A stretch of 33,906 nt of DNA from Planctomycetia bacterium (GTDB lineage Bacteria > Planctomycetota > UBA1135 > UBA2386): positions 1 through 33,906 of the forward strand of contig SXPB01000240.1 of NCBI GenBank assembly GCA_005776475.1, given 5' to 3'. The notes beneath the pieces were generated by a model. The model saw only the letters and a list, made by a program, of their open reading frames with translations. It was not told where the DNA came from and did not search any database. Both the position numbers and the translations under genes were made by a program. This document shows, piece after piece, positions 8,089 through 16,681 of this stretch; the first letter of the stretch is position 1, and each line of letters starts with the position of its first letter.

Positions 8089-9516
8089 TCACACGCCGAG
8101 GCGGCGCGACAGGTCGGTCTGCAGCAGACGATCCGGATCGAGGTGCGACTTCAACGCGCGGAACCGGTCGACGACATCGGCGCCATGCACTTGCGCGAAC
8201 GACGACGCCAGCAGCACCGCGTCCTTGGCGTAGTAGAAGCGGCCGCCGGCGCCGAGCACGACTTCGGCCATGTCGCGGCAATGCCGCCACAGCGCTTCGC
8301 GCCCCGATTTGCCGGACGGCACTGCAAAGTCCATCGCCAGCGAGTAGCCGTCGACGGCGTGCGTCATCAGGAAGGGGTCCGGCCGGTGTCGCTTCAACAC
8401 GCCTAGGTACGGCACGAACCGCGTCTGGTGGCACTTCTCGATCAGCGTGCGCAGCACGCGCGCGCCTTCCTTGTGCGGCACGAACGGCTGGAACTGGATC
8501 AGCCCGCCCGGCTTCGTCATCCAGTGCCAGCGCGGCACGTAGTCGAGCAGGAAGTGGAAGGCGCCGTGCGATTGCAGATACGGCGACTGCCGTTGCTCGC
8601 GGAAGCCCGCCTGGAACTTCAGCCAGTTGACCAGGCCGACCTGGCGCAGATGCACGGCCCCCCACATGCCCGGCCACAGCCAACCCTTCGGCACCACGCC
8701 GAACAACTTCGGCGGCACGTCCTGCAGCATCGGATCGAGGTAACGCAGACCCGTGGGATCCTCGCCCGGCTGCATCTGGTCCGCGCGGTGCATCAGCCCG
8801 CGACCAAGCCCGGCACCCTTGCCGTGCAGATCCAGCCACGACACCAGGTAGTCGGCCTTGCCGCGCAGGTCTTCGAGGATCTGCAGGTTGTGTTCGAGGT
8901 CCTTGGCGACGAGGCCCCACACCCGCAGCCGGCCCGAATGCACGCGCTTCGTCTCGATCACCAGCCTGGTGATGCAGCCGAGCATGCCAAAGCCGCCGAT
9001 CACCGCGTGGAACAGCTCCGCTTCCTGCTCGCGCGAACACTGCACGAGGTCGCCGCGTGGTGTCAGCAGTTCGAACGAACGAACGCACTCGCCGAAGCTG
9101 CCGAGCGCGAAGTTGTTCTTGCCGTGGATGTTCATCGCGGCGGCGCCGCCCATCGACACCGCCATGGTGCCGCTGACGACCTTCGGCCAGAAGCCATGCC
9201 CGATCGCACGCCGCCACAGGTCGCGCACGGTGACGCCTGGCTCGACGATGGCGACACCTGTCGCCGGATCGAAGTCGAGCATGCGGTTCATGCTCGTGAG
9301 GTCGAGCACGTGCCCCTTGCCGTTGGTCGCGGCATCGCCGTAGCTGCAGCCGGCTCCGCGCAGCGCGATCGAACCGCCGCGGCGGCGCACTTCGGCGAAG
9401 GCATCGGCGATCTGCTCCGTCGTCGTCGGCCGCAAGACCGGCGCCGGGCCGCCGATGCACATGCCGAATCCCCGCACGTCTTCGTCGCGGAACGGCAACG
9501 ACGTTGTCTGTGTCAT
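8089..9516 (-). CDS. DprE1-like FAD-dependent oxidase
   Basis: A 475-residue flavoprotein of the vanillyl-alcohol-oxidase fold. Start ATG 9516 begins MTQTTSLPF; an upstream in-frame ATG (9579) would add an arginine-rich stretch unlike the family. The FAD domain shows RGAGCSYGDAATNG near residue 50 and the DprE1-type IHGKNNFALGSFG segment. The C-terminal part contains YYAKDAV, whose lysine aligns with the catalytic Lys of mycobacterial DprE1 (TAKDS), and it ends in a DLSRRL-type tail. The benzothiazinone-target cysteine of DprE1 (ICVDF) is alanine here (LAMDF). DprE1 oxidises decaprenyl-phosphoryl ribose at C2, and the SDR partner then reduces the product. The presence of that partner just upstream supports a 2'-epimerase-like pair, but the sugar-lipid substrate in this organism is unknown. 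Confidence 0.85.
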   Translation of the reverse strand: MTQTTSLPFRDEDVRGFGMCIGGPAPVLRPTTTEQIADAFAEVRRRGGSIALRGAGCSYGDAATNGKGHVLDLTSMNRMLDFDPATGVAIVEPGVTVRDLWRRAIGHGFWPKVVSGTMAVSMGGAAAMNIHGKNNFALGSFGECVRSFELLTPRGDLVQCSREQEAELFHAVIGGFGMLGCITRLVIETKRVHSGRLRVWGLVAKDLEHNLQILEDLRGKADYLVSWLDLHGKGAGLGRGLMHRADQMQPGEDPTGLRYLDPMLQDVPPKLFGVVPKGWLWPGMWGAVHLRQVGLVNWLKFQAGFREQRQSPYLQSHGAFHFLLDYVPRWHWMTKPGGLIQFQPFVPHKEGARVLRTLIEKCHQTRFVPYLGVLKRHRPDPFLMTHAVDGYSLAMDFAVPSGKSGREALWRHCRDMAEVVLGAGGRFYYAKDAVLLASSFAQVHGADVVDRFRALKSHLDPDRLLQTDLSRRLGV

Positions 9517-9613
9517 GGTCGGAGGGGTGCGGCGGACGACGAGGAATCTGTTTCGACCGCGGCAGGCGGCTCGCTGCACGATGCTGCAACGCGCCGGCGG
9601 CAGCGGTCTTTCG

Positions 9614-10363
9614 TCAGATGGACAGGCGACGGAACACGAACGACGGAATGTTGCGGATCACGAACATGATCAGGCGCCACTTCCACGGCACGTAGGCGAT
9701 GGTCGCCTTGCGGTCGCGCGCGCGCAGGATCAGTTCGGCTGCCTTGTCGGCGCTGATCGCGCCCTTCAGTTTGAGACCCTGCGTCATCGGCGTCTCGACG
9801 AAGCCCGGACGGATCGTGGTGACCTGCACGCCATGCCGCCACAGGCGGTTGCGCAGTGCTTCCAGGAACGTGTCCATGCCGGCCTTGCTGGCGTGGTAGC
9901 CCGGCTTGCCGACGCGGCCGCGATCCTGCGCCACCGAACTGACGCCGACGAAGCAACCGGCCTTGCGCGCAAGGAAGCGCTTCGCGGCGGCATTGCCCCA
10001 CGCCATGCAGCCGAGCAGGTTGACCTGGACCTGGTGCCGGTCCTTGTCGAGATCGAACTCGTCGATCGCCACCGTCGGCATCACGCCGGCGACGAAGTGC
10101 ACTTCGTCGACCGGGCCGAGTTCTTGTTCGATGCGGGCGAACAGCGGCTCGGCGCTGTCGAGATCCCCGGCATCGTGCACGTAGGCGTGCGCCTGCGTCT
10201 TGCCGAGCACGTCGTTGGCGGTGTGCACCTGCGCCCGCAGTTCGGCTTCGCGCCGTGCCAGCATCGCGACCTTGCGGCCGCTCTGCAGCAACCGGCGCGC
10301 GACGGCGAGGCCGATGCCCGACGAAGCGCCGACCACGATGCACGTTCCGTTGCGTTCTGACAT
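9614..10363 (-). CDS. DprE2-like short-chain dehydrogenase/reductase
   Basis: A 249-residue SDR. ATG 10363 starts MSERNG, directly before the nucleotide-binding strand; a longer in-frame start (10411) adds unsupported sequence. The cofactor loop is VVGASSGIG (10-18), the catalytic Ser lies in VGVSSVAQ, and YxxxK appears as YHASK. The C-terminus (about the last 25 residues, WRLIMFVIRNIPSFVFRRL) closely resembles the end of mycobacterial DprE2, which reduces the 2'-keto intermediate made by DprE1. It is the first gene of a likely two-gene unit with the DprE1-like oxidase (97 nt gap) and is divergent from the SurA-like gene. Confidence 0.85.
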   Translation of the reverse strand: MSERNGTCIVVGASSGIGLAVARRLLQSGRKVAMLARREAELRAQVHTANDVLGKTQAHAYVHDAGDLDSAEPLFARIEQELGPVDEVHFVAGVMPTVAIDEFDLDKDRHQVQVNLLGCMAWGNAAAKRFLARKAGCFVGVSSVAQDRGRVGKPGYHASKAGMDTFLEALRNRLWRHGVQVTTIRPGFVETPMTQGLKLKGAISADKAAELILRARDRKATIAYVPWKWRLIMFVIRNIPSFVFRRLSI

Positions 10364-10449
10364 GCCCGAAGGAAACGGCGGCAGTGGACCGATTGCAACC
10401 TGCCGCAGCAAGCTTGTCCCAATCGACCACCTCGCGCATCATCGCCGCG

Positions 10450-11487
10450 ATGCGCGCCCTGCTCGCGATGGTCCTGTGCAGCACGCTGCTTCTGGCCCAG
10501 GAACGGCCGACGCCGACGCCGACGCCGACCCCGGCGCAGGCGCCCGCCTCGGATCGCCCGGTACTGGTCGACGGCGTCGTCGCCACCGTCAACGACAGTG
10601 CGATCCTCATCACCACGGTGCGTACCCAGGCGAACGGTCGCCTGAACGCACTGCAGCAGCGATTCGGGCAACTCACTGGCCAGATGATCGAGACCGAGAT
10701 GCAGCGCGCGCTCGACTCCGAGATCGAACGCCACAGCCTCGCCCATGCCGCCAAGTCGATCGGCAAGTTCACGCCCGAGCAGATCGACCAGATCGTGCAG
10801 TCCGAGCTCGAACGCGACCAGCAGGAGCAGATCCGCGGCATCGGCAGCATCAACGCCTACAGCCGTGAGCTGAAGCGACGCGGCCGCGATTGGCCGACCT
10901 ACGAGCACGAGCAGCGCATCGACAAGCTGTTCGACATCGCCGAAGAACTCGGCGTGCGCCAGCGGCTGGCGCGGCAGACAAACCTGTTCCTGACGCCGCG
11001 CATGCTGCGCGAGACCTACGCCCAAAACCGCGACCAGTTCGTACGGCCGGCGCTCGCTAGCGTCACGCAGGTGATGTTCACCGGACCGGATGCCGAAACG
11101 GCGGCGACCGAGGCGTCGACGACGTGGCGTCTGCAGCCGATGACGGCGCGCCAGGTCGCCGACAAGTTCACCGACCGCGGCGCCATCGCCGTCGGTGAAA
11201 TGCTGACCACCGAGCTCGCCGGCGGGCTGGCCGAGATCCGCGCCTTCGCCCTGGCAGGCCCACAAGGAGCGGTGTCGCCGCCGATCAAGTTCGGCAATTC
11301 CTGGCGCGTGGCCCGCGTCGGCGAGTTCCGGCCGGCGCGCAATGCCACGTTCGAGGACCCCGCAACGCAGGACGAACTGCGATCCATGTGCTCGCGCAAG
11401 GTGATCGACGAGTTCCGCGAGCAATACCTCGAACGTGCCAAACAGCGCACCGAGGTCTGGCGCATGTTCGATTCCCCGCGCCGCTGA
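10450..11487 (+). CDS. Secreted SurA/parvulin-like periplasmic chaperone
   Basis: A 345-residue protein. Start ATG 10450 gives a signal peptide (MRALLAMVLCSTLLLAQ). A proline/threonine linker (PTPTPTPTP) follows, then a SurA-like N-terminal helical region beginning VVATVNDSAILITTV, with an LDSEIERHSLA helix. The segment from about 180 to 300 (FLTPRMLRETYAQNRDQF, then VGEMLTTELAGGLAEIRAFALAGPQGAVSPPI) has the layout of a PpiC rotamase domain, degenerate in its middle. Such proteins escort outer-membrane proteins through the periplasm. Whether the isomerase site is active cannot be judged by eye. It is divergent from the SDR gene (86 nt) and followed after 117 nt by the squalene-oxidase-repeat protein. 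Confidence 0.8.
   Translation: MRALLAMVLCSTLLLAQERPTPTPTPTPAQAPASDRPVLVDGVVATVNDSAILITTVRTQANGRLNALQQRFGQLTGQMIETEMQRALDSEIERHSLAHAAKSIGKFTPEQIDQIVQSELERDQQEQIRGIGSINAYSRELKRRGRDWPTYEHEQRIDKLFDIAEELGVRQRLARQTNLFLTPRMLRETYAQNRDQFVRPALASVTQVMFTGPDAETAATEASTTWRLQPMTARQVADKFTDRGAIAVGEMLTTELAGGLAEIRAFALAGPQGAVSPPIKFGNSWRVARVGEFRPARNATFEDPATQDELRSMCSRKVIDEFREQYLERAKQRTEVWRMFDSPRR
10507..10530 (+). repeat. Hexanucleotide microsatellite encoding Pro-Thr repeats
   Basis: Three perfect CCGACG units and one CCGACC encode the PTPTPTPT linker just after the signal peptide of the SurA-like protein. Gain or loss of units would keep the reading frame, so it could only vary linker length. Confidence 0.7.
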
Positions 11488-11604
11488 CGCGCCAAGGCAG
11501 CCTGGCATCGGCAGTTCGCGCCCCGGCGGGAAGGCGGACCCGACCTGAACCCTAGGGTGGATCCTGGCGTTGACGCCCGGGACGATCTGGCCGTTCCCGC
11601 CCCC

Positions 11605-13161
11605 ATGCCCGCCCACCCAGCATCTGGTGTTTCCACGGCGCCGCCGGTGCCGCCGCAAGCCAAGGGCTACCGGACGGGCCCGAGCCTGTCGGCGCGAGGG
11701 CTGGTGCTGCTGGTCTCGGCCGGCATCCACCTGGCCGCCGGCTTCGCGCTGGTCGGCCTGTCGCCGGACCGCGAACGCCCGCTGCCCTTCGATGCGGTGA
11801 ACGTGGTGCCGCCGCCAACCTACGAAGTGGTCGCCGAGCCGAGCCCCGAGCCCCCCACCGCGGTTGCCGAGGAAGTGACCGAACCCATCGCCTTGCCCGA
11901 AGGGCTGCCATCGGTGGACACCGGTCCCGACCCCGTCGATCCGGCGACGGTGGCGGAGGCCGCGGGATTGGGCATGGCGGCGTCCCCGGCGTTCGGCTCG
12001 CTGCAGTGGAACCTGGCGCTCGGCGACGGTGGTGGCGCGGGCGGCATCGGCGGCACCGGCGGTCGCTACGAAGGCCGCGCCGCGGGCAGCGCGCGCAAGA
12101 CCACCACCAAACCCTACGCCGAAGCGATCGATGCCGGGCTGCAGTGGCTGCAGCGACACCAGGACGCAGATGGTCGCTGGGACTGCGACCGCTTCATGAA
12201 GCACGACGATCCGTCGGGACCGATCTGCGACGGCGGCGGCAACGCGATGCACGACGTCGGTGTCACTGGCCTGGCGATGCTCGCCTTCCTGGGCGACGGC
12301 CACTCGGCGCGCAACGGCACCTACAAGGACTCGATCCGACGCGGCGCGAAGTGGCTGCGCGAACAGCAGCAGACCAACGGCCTGTTCGGCAGCGCTGCCG
12401 CCAACGACTTCATCTACGACCACGCGATCGCGGCCTACGCGATGTGCGAGGCGTACGGACTGTCCGACTCGCCCCTGCTGCGCGACTGCGCCCAGAAGGG
12501 GCTCGACTACCTGGAACTGCATCGCAACCCGGGTGCGTGCTGGCGCTATCGCCCGCAAGGCGGCGCCAACGACACGTCGGTGACGGGCTGGTGCCTGATG
12601 GCGTGCGAATCCGGCCGCTACTTCGGGCTGCAGGTTCCCGAGGCAACGTTCACCGACTGCGCGAAGTGGCTCGACACCGTCGCCGACCCGACCGGCATGC
12701 ACGGCTACGGCAGCCGCGGCGAGATGAGTTCGCGCAAGCCCGGCGTGCACCAGGCGCGCTTCCCCCCCGACAAGACCGCGGCGATGACGGCGGTGGGCTT
12801 GCTCTGCCGCTACTTCCTGCATCAGGACGAACGCCACTCGCCGGTCATGCGCGGGGCGGCCGAACTGCTGCGCCAGCATCCACCCCAGTGGGACACCCGG
12901 GCAGGCACCATCGACCACTACTACTGGTACCACGCCACCTATGCCCTGTTCCAGAAGGGCGGCACGCACTGGAACGAGTGGCAGAAGAAGCTCGACGCCG
13001 CGGTGGTCAAGACCCAGCACCGCGACCGCTCCCGCAAGAACCTGTACGGCTCGTGGGACCCCGACTGCGCCTGGGGCGAAGACGGCGGCCGCATCTACAG
13101 CACCGCGATCCTGACGCTCACCCTGCAGGCGCACTACCGCTACACGCGCCTCGTGCGTTGA
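11605..13161 (+). CDS. Membrane-anchored prenyltransferase/squalene-oxidase-repeat protein (copy 1)
   Basis: A 518-residue protein (ATG 11605; a GTG at 11557 would add 16 residues). One transmembrane helix lies near residues 32-52 (LVLLVSAGIHLAAGFALVGL), followed by a proline/glutamate-rich region and a glycine-rich linker (about 140-165). The C-terminal 350 residues form an alpha/alpha-barrel of the terpenoid-cyclase type with repeated GLQWL/WLREQQ helices and motifs DGRWDCDRFMKHD, HDVGVTGLAMLAFLGDG and CWRYRPQGG. No DxDD-type cyclase acid motif is visible, so a structural or binding role is as likely as catalysis. Such proteins are abundant in Planctomycetota and their function is unknown. 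A close paralogue lies at 24597-26135. Confidence 0.82.
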   Translation: MPAHPASGVSTAPPVPPQAKGYRTGPSLSARGLVLLVSAGIHLAAGFALVGLSPDRERPLPFDAVNVVPPPTYEVVAEPSPEPPTAVAEEVTEPIALPEGLPSVDTGPDPVDPATVAEAAGLGMAASPAFGSLQWNLALGDGGGAGGIGGTGGRYEGRAAGSARKTTTKPYAEAIDAGLQWLQRHQDADGRWDCDRFMKHDDPSGPICDGGGNAMHDVGVTGLAMLAFLGDGHSARNGTYKDSIRRGAKWLREQQQTNGLFGSAAANDFIYDHAIAAYAMCEAYGLSDSPLLRDCAQKGLDYLELHRNPGACWRYRPQGGANDTSVTGWCLMACESGRYFGLQVPEATFTDCAKWLDTVADPTGMHGYGSRGEMSSRKPGVHQARFPPDKTAAMTAVGLLCRYFLHQDERHSPVMRGAAELLRQHPPQWDTRAGTIDHYYWYHATYALFQKGGTHWNEWQKKLDAAVVKTQHRDRSRKNLYGSWDPDCAWGEDGGRIYSTAILTLTLQAHYRYTRLVR

Positions 13162-13236
13162 CCCCGGCGCGGCCCGGGCGGGCGCTCCGACGTCGAAGTT
13201 CTCGCTTCGGAACACGCTTCGTCGCACTCTCCGACA

Positions 13237-13246
13237 GGGAATTCCC
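13237..13246. promoter_or_regulatory. Perfect palindrome in the flagellin upstream region
   Basis: GGGAATTCCC lies in the 267-nt gap before flagellin, about 185 nt upstream of its start codon. It could be an operator half-site pair or chance. I found no convincing sigma-28 or sigma-54 promoter in the gap. Confidence 0.2.
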
Positions 13247-13416
13247 GCGAAGGGAGAACGGCCAGTAAACCGGGGGTTGCGTGCCACCCATGCCATCGCC
13301 GACCGCTCCGGCGAGTGTCCATCTGCGAGATTTCCTGAAGTAGGACTCAAGCGACGGCCGATGCATTCGCCAACAAGGTGGCGGACTCCGGTCCGGCACG
13401 GTCACGGCAAAGGAAT

Positions 13417-13431
13417 CGAGGAGGAAAGATG
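13417..13431 (+). promoter_or_regulatory. Strong ribosome-binding site of flagellin, possible CsrA-type GGA cluster
   Basis: GAGGAGG sits 4 nt before ATG 13429 and is the strongest Shine-Dalgarno sequence in the window, fitting a highly expressed protein. AAGGAA and GAGGAGGA upstream give several closely spaced GGA motifs, the sort of arrangement CsrA uses to repress flagellin translation in other bacteria. That second reading is speculative. Confidence 0.6.
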
Positions 13432-14259
13432 GGCCTTCGGGTCAATTCGAACATCGCATCCCTGAATGCGCAGCGCTCGTTGTCGACGACGACGGATCGC
13501 CTACAGGCGAACTACCGACGGTTGTCGACCGGCTTGCGCATCTCGACGGCGTCGGACGACGCAGCAGGGTTGGCGATCTCCGAACGCTTCCGCGCACAGG
13601 TCCGATCGACCGCCCAGGCGATCCGGAACGCGCAGGACGGCATTTCGCTGACGCAGACAGGTGAAGGCGCACTCAACGAAGTGAGCTCGATCCTGATCCG
13701 CATGCGGGAACTGTCGATCCAGGCCAGCAACGGCACGGTCAGCTCTGCCGACCGCACCACGCTGGACCAGGAGTTCGAGGACCTGATCAACGAAATCGAC
13801 CGCATCGCGCAGTCCACGACCTTCAACGGCGTGCGACTGCTCGACGGCACCGGCTCGACGATCACGTTCCAGGTCGGCACCGGCACCATCAGCGGCATCG
13901 ACACGATCCAGTTGAGCACGTCGAACACGCTGGCGAGCACGCTCGGCCTGTCGACGCTCGACATCGGCTCGGCGGGCAACCCGACGCTGGCGGTGACGCG
14001 ACTCGACTCGGCGATCAACGCCGTCAGCCGTGTTCGCGGCCAGTTCGGTGCCGCCCAGAACCGGTTGACGACGACGATTGCGAACCTGCAGATCCAGTCC
14101 GAGAACCTGAGTGCCGCCGAATCGCGCATCCGCGACGTGGACGTGGCAGTCGAGACCTCGGCGCTGACGCGCAACTCGATCCTGCAGCAAGCAGCGATCT
14201 CGATCCTGGCGCAAGCCAACACGCAACCGCAGGCGGCTCTGCAGCTGCTGCAAGGCTAA
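13429..14259 (+). CDS. fliC: Flagellin, short D0/D1-only form
   Basis: A 276-residue flagellin, the filament subunit exported through the flagellar type III apparatus. The N-terminal coiled-coil domain is unmistakable (NSNIASLNAQRSL at 6-18, LSTGLRI, then DDAAGLAISERFRAQ). The C-terminal partner (RGQFGAAQNRL, AAESRIRDVDVAVE, QAAISILAQAN) is equally clear. The middle is short, so the surface D2/D3 domains are absent and the filament should be thin and plain. The GTG and ATG alternatives upstream lack the GAGGAGG site. No other flagellar gene is in the window, so this flagellin is an orphan locus. A hairpin follows the stop codon. Confidence 0.97.
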   Translation: MGLRVNSNIASLNAQRSLSTTTDRLQANYRRLSTGLRISTASDDAAGLAISERFRAQVRSTAQAIRNAQDGISLTQTGEGALNEVSSILIRMRELSIQASNGTVSSADRTTLDQEFEDLINEIDRIAQSTTFNGVRLLDGTGSTITFQVGTGTISGIDTIQLSTSNTLASTLGLSTLDIGSAGNPTLAVTRLDSAINAVSRVRGQFGAAQNRLTTTIANLQIQSENLSAAESRIRDVDVAVETSALTRNSILQQAAISILAQANTQPQAALQLLQG

Positions 14260-14301
14260 GCGCCGAAACGACCCTGCGCGCATGGCGCGGGTCGTCGGCG
14301 C
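14260..14301. terminator. Bidirectional terminator hairpin between flagellin and rpsT
   Basis: GCGCCGaaACGACCC pairs with GGGTCGTCGGCGC around a GCGC-rich tip, with one 2-nt bulge. It starts immediately after the flagellin stop codon and lies between two convergent genes. There is no T-tract on either side, so it is probably a strong-hairpin type or a 3'-end stabiliser. Confidence 0.6.
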
Positions 14302-14340
14302 AGCTTCCTCACCCGGCCGGAACGGCCGCGGGCGGGCGGC

Positions 14341-14604
14341 TCACTTCATCGCGGCGACCGCGCGCGTGGCCTGGCTCTTGTGCCGCGCGGCGTTGTTCTT
14401 GTGGATGACGTGCCCTTGCGCGGCCTTGTCGATGATCTTGCAGACCGTCGTCAGTTGCGCCGTGGCCTTCGCCTTGTCGCCTGCCTTGATCAAGGCCATG
14501 AGGTTCTTCACGGCGCCCTTCATGCGCGACATCTTCGCCTTGTTGGCGACGCGGTTCTTCTCGCTCTGTCGGGCACGCTTCAGTGCTTGCTTGCTGTGAG
14601 CCAT
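14341..14604 (-). CDS. rpsT: 30S ribosomal protein S20
   Basis: An 87-residue, lysine/arginine-rich protein beginning MAHSKQALKRARQSEKNR, the standard S20 start, with the conserved KNLMALIKAGDKAKA region and the C-terminal HKNNAARHKSQ. S20 binds 16S rRNA early in assembly of the small subunit. It lies 67 nt downstream of the TPR gene on the same strand and converges on flagellin. Length matches the family. Confidence 0.97.
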   Translation of the reverse strand: MAHSKQALKRARQSEKNRVANKAKMSRMKGAVKNLMALIKAGDKAKATAQLTTVCKIIDKAAQGHVIHKNNAARHKSQATRAVAAMK

Positions 14605-14671
14605 CGCTGCGTTCTTGTTGGTTGCGGAGTTCGTTCGGGAGGGAAGTTCAGGAACAGGCGGGCAACGGCAC

Positions 14672-16003
14672 TCAGGCCTTCAGTTGCTCCACCTTCTTGG
14701 CGACATCGCGGAAACCGATGTCTTGTTCGAGAATGCGGGTGAAGTGGCGCAGCGCGTCCTCGCGCTTGCCGAGAGTCTGGCAGATGGCGCCCATCTCGTA
14801 GAGGGCCTCCTTCGCCAAGACGCCGCTGCCGGCAGCCACCAGGGCCTTGTCGAACTGGCCGAGGGCCAGGTCCGGCAGGTTCTTCTGCTGGAAGGCGCGA
14901 CCGAGCGCGAACAGGGCCTCGTTCTTCTTGCGCGGGTCCTTGACCGCCTGCTGCAGCTCGGCGATCGCGGCGTCGACGTCGCCGGCAGCGAGCAGGCCCA
15001 GGCCCAGGTCGAAGCGGGCGGCGAGGTCGGCCGGATTGCGTTCCACGCGGCGGCGCGATTCGCCAACGCGCATCTGCAGCAGCGCCTGGCGGGCGCGACC
15101 GGCCGCGGCCTGGTCGCCGGCCTTCTCGGCCTTCTGCACCATCTGCTCCTGCAGGCGCAAGCGCAGGTCGCCGGCCAGCTCCTGCACTTCGCCGTCGGCT
15201 GGCGCCAGCCGCATCAGCTGCTCGACGAGGTCGAGCGCGCCGGCCAGATCCTTGGCCATCTCGCGCAGCTTGGCGCCGCGGCGCAGCAGCTTCTGGTCGG
15301 TGGGCGCCGACTGCAGCTTCTCTTCGACCTGCGTCAGCTCGTCCTCGATCTCGGCGGCCGACAGCTGCAGACGATCCTGCCGTTCGAGCTGGCGCTGCTG
15401 CTCCTTGTCCTTGATCAGGTCGCGCGAACTCGACGCCTTGTCGATGCCAGTGCTGCGCAGCGCGCCTTCGGCCGCGAGGTCCTTGCGCGCCTTCAGCGAT
15501 TCCTGGTCACGCGGGTCGACCTTCAGCGCCGCCTCGTACATGGCCAGCGCTTCCGGCAGCTTGCCCTGTTCCTGGTAGAGCTTGCCGGCGGCACGGCAGG
15601 CGTCGAGGCAACGCGGCTGGTGCTCGGCGTAGGCGGCGTAGACCGCAAGGGCCGAACGCTTCCAGCCGGCGCGAGCGCAGGCCCGGCCGAGCCCCAGGTT
15701 CTGCGACTCCGCCAGCGGATCGTGCACCAGGTAGCGCTCGAACGCGCGGGCCGCCGCACCGTGCTGGCCGAACATGCGGCACAGCCCACCGGTCAGCAGG
15801 TGCACGCCACCGAGCAGCATGGCGACCGCCTTCGACGGCGGCTTTTGCGCGACCTTCTGGAACAGCACCTTGCGCAAACCGGCGCGCGCTTCGCCGAAGT
15901 CGGGCTGGATCGCGAGCACTTGCGCGTAGATCTTCACCGCCATGGCGAAGTTGCGCCGCTTGGCGGCATCTGCTGCTTGCTCGAGGTATTTGCTGAGATC
16001 CAT
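14672..16003 (-). CDS. Tetratricopeptide-repeat protein
   Basis: A 443-residue, apparently cytoplasmic protein with no signal peptide. TPR-type helix pairs are visible at both ends: AAKRRNFAMAVKIYAQVLAI (13-32), QEQGKLPEALAMYEAAL (about 145-161), AAGDVDAAIAELQQAV, LPDLALGQFDKALVAAG, and GKREDALRHFTRILEQD near the end. A charged, glutamine-rich coiled coil (about 195-245) separates two TPR clusters. It probably acts as a protein-protein scaffold; the partner is unknown. It is divergent from def (149 nt) and lies upstream of rpsT. Confidence 0.85.
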   Translation of the reverse strand: MDLSKYLEQAADAAKRRNFAMAVKIYAQVLAIQPDFGEARAGLRKVLFQKVAQKPPSKAVAMLLGGVHLLTGGLCRMFGQHGAAARAFERYLVHDPLAESQNLGLGRACARAGWKRSALAVYAAYAEHQPRCLDACRAAGKLYQEQGKLPEALAMYEAALKVDPRDQESLKARKDLAAEGALRSTGIDKASSSRDLIKDKEQQRQLERQDRLQLSAAEIEDELTQVEEKLQSAPTDQKLLRRGAKLREMAKDLAGALDLVEQLMRLAPADGEVQELAGDLRLRLQEQMVQKAEKAGDQAAAGRARQALLQMRVGESRRRVERNPADLAARFDLGLGLLAAGDVDAAIAELQQAVKDPRKKNEALFALGRAFQQKNLPDLALGQFDKALVAAGSGVLAKEALYEMGAICQTLGKREDALRHFTRILEQDIGFRDVAKKVEQLKA

Positions 16004-16152
16004 GCCGGAAGTTCGGGGGTCGTCGGAGTCGGGCGCTTGACGCCGACGAAAGGGGCGAAGAATCTACCTCCCCCCCGAAGGCGCCGCAACGGCCGAACCG
16101 GCCGGGCGCCGCGACCCGGCGCCGCCGATCGCCAGGCACGCCCTGGAACCGA

Positions 16153-16659
16153 ATGGAAGTCCTCGTCTACCCCGACCCCGTCCTCCGCCGCGGCGGCAAG
16201 GCCATTTCGCAGTTCGACGCCGCCCTTCGCCAGCTGGCGGACACCATGATGGAGGCGATGTATGAGGAAGGCGGCGTGGGCCTCGCCGCCCCGCAGGTCG
16301 GCATCGAGCACAAACTGCTCGTGCTCAACCCGGCGGGCGACAAGAAGGATCGCTCCGGCGAATTGGTGCTCTGCAACCCCAAGCTCACGCGCAAGAAGGG
16401 CCGGGAGTTCGGCGAAGAAGGCTGCCTTTCGTTCCCTGGCATCCAGGCCGAGGTCGAACGCTGGGTGGACATCACGGTGAGCTACCAGGATCTCTCTGGC
16501 ACGGCGCAGACCCTCGCCGCGAACGGCTGGCTGGCGCGCATCATCCAGCACGAGATGGACCACCTGGACGGGGTGTTCTTCGTCGATCGGCTGACCGCCA
16601 CCGACAAGCTGCGGGTGAAGCCGAAGCTCCTGGAACTCGAGGCCGAGTTCGGGCGCTAG
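16153..16659 (+). CDS. def: Peptide deformylase
   Basis: A 168-residue enzyme that removes the N-terminal formyl group from new proteins. All three family motifs are present: GVGLAAPQ (41-48), EGCLSFPG (89-96) with metal ligand C91, and QHEMDHLDG (132-140) with metal ligands H133 and H137 and catalytic E134. The start fits the family, which begins with a VYPDPVLR segment. It is followed 22 nt later by ribF, probably in one transcript. Confidence 0.97.
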   Translation: MEVLVYPDPVLRRGGKAISQFDAALRQLADTMMEAMYEEGGVGLAAPQVGIEHKLLVLNPAGDKKDRSGELVLCNPKLTRKKGREFGEEGCLSFPGIQAEVERWVDITVSYQDLSGTAQTLAANGWLARIIQHEMDHLDGVFFVDRLTATDKLRVKPKLLELEAEFGR

Positions 16660-16681
16660 CCGGCGCCGGACTCGCATCGCC

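Noticed and set aside
10507-10530. CCGACG repeats as a phase-variation switch
   Set aside because: The unit is 6 nt, so slippage keeps the frame and cannot switch the gene off.
10081-13350. A 1089-codon open frame on the minus strand opposite the SurA-like and squalene-oxidase-repeat genes
   Set aside because: It lies antisense to two genes with clear homology. Its translation is dominated by A, R, G and V, the usual shadow of high-GC coding DNA. No family motif is visible.
13336-13364. Sigma-28-like promoter for flagellin (TGAA and GCCGATGC)
   Set aside because: GCCGATGC resembles the -10, but the -35 is poor and the spacing is 17 rather than 15 nt.
13394-13411. Sigma-54-like GGCAC...GGCA element before flagellin
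   Set aside because: The -12 element is wrong, and the site is so close to the ATG that the transcript would start inside the ribosome-binding site.
14615-16249. A 544-codon plus-strand open frame opposite the TPR gene
   Set aside because: It is the antisense of leucine/alanine-rich TPR helices and extends into def in a wrong frame.
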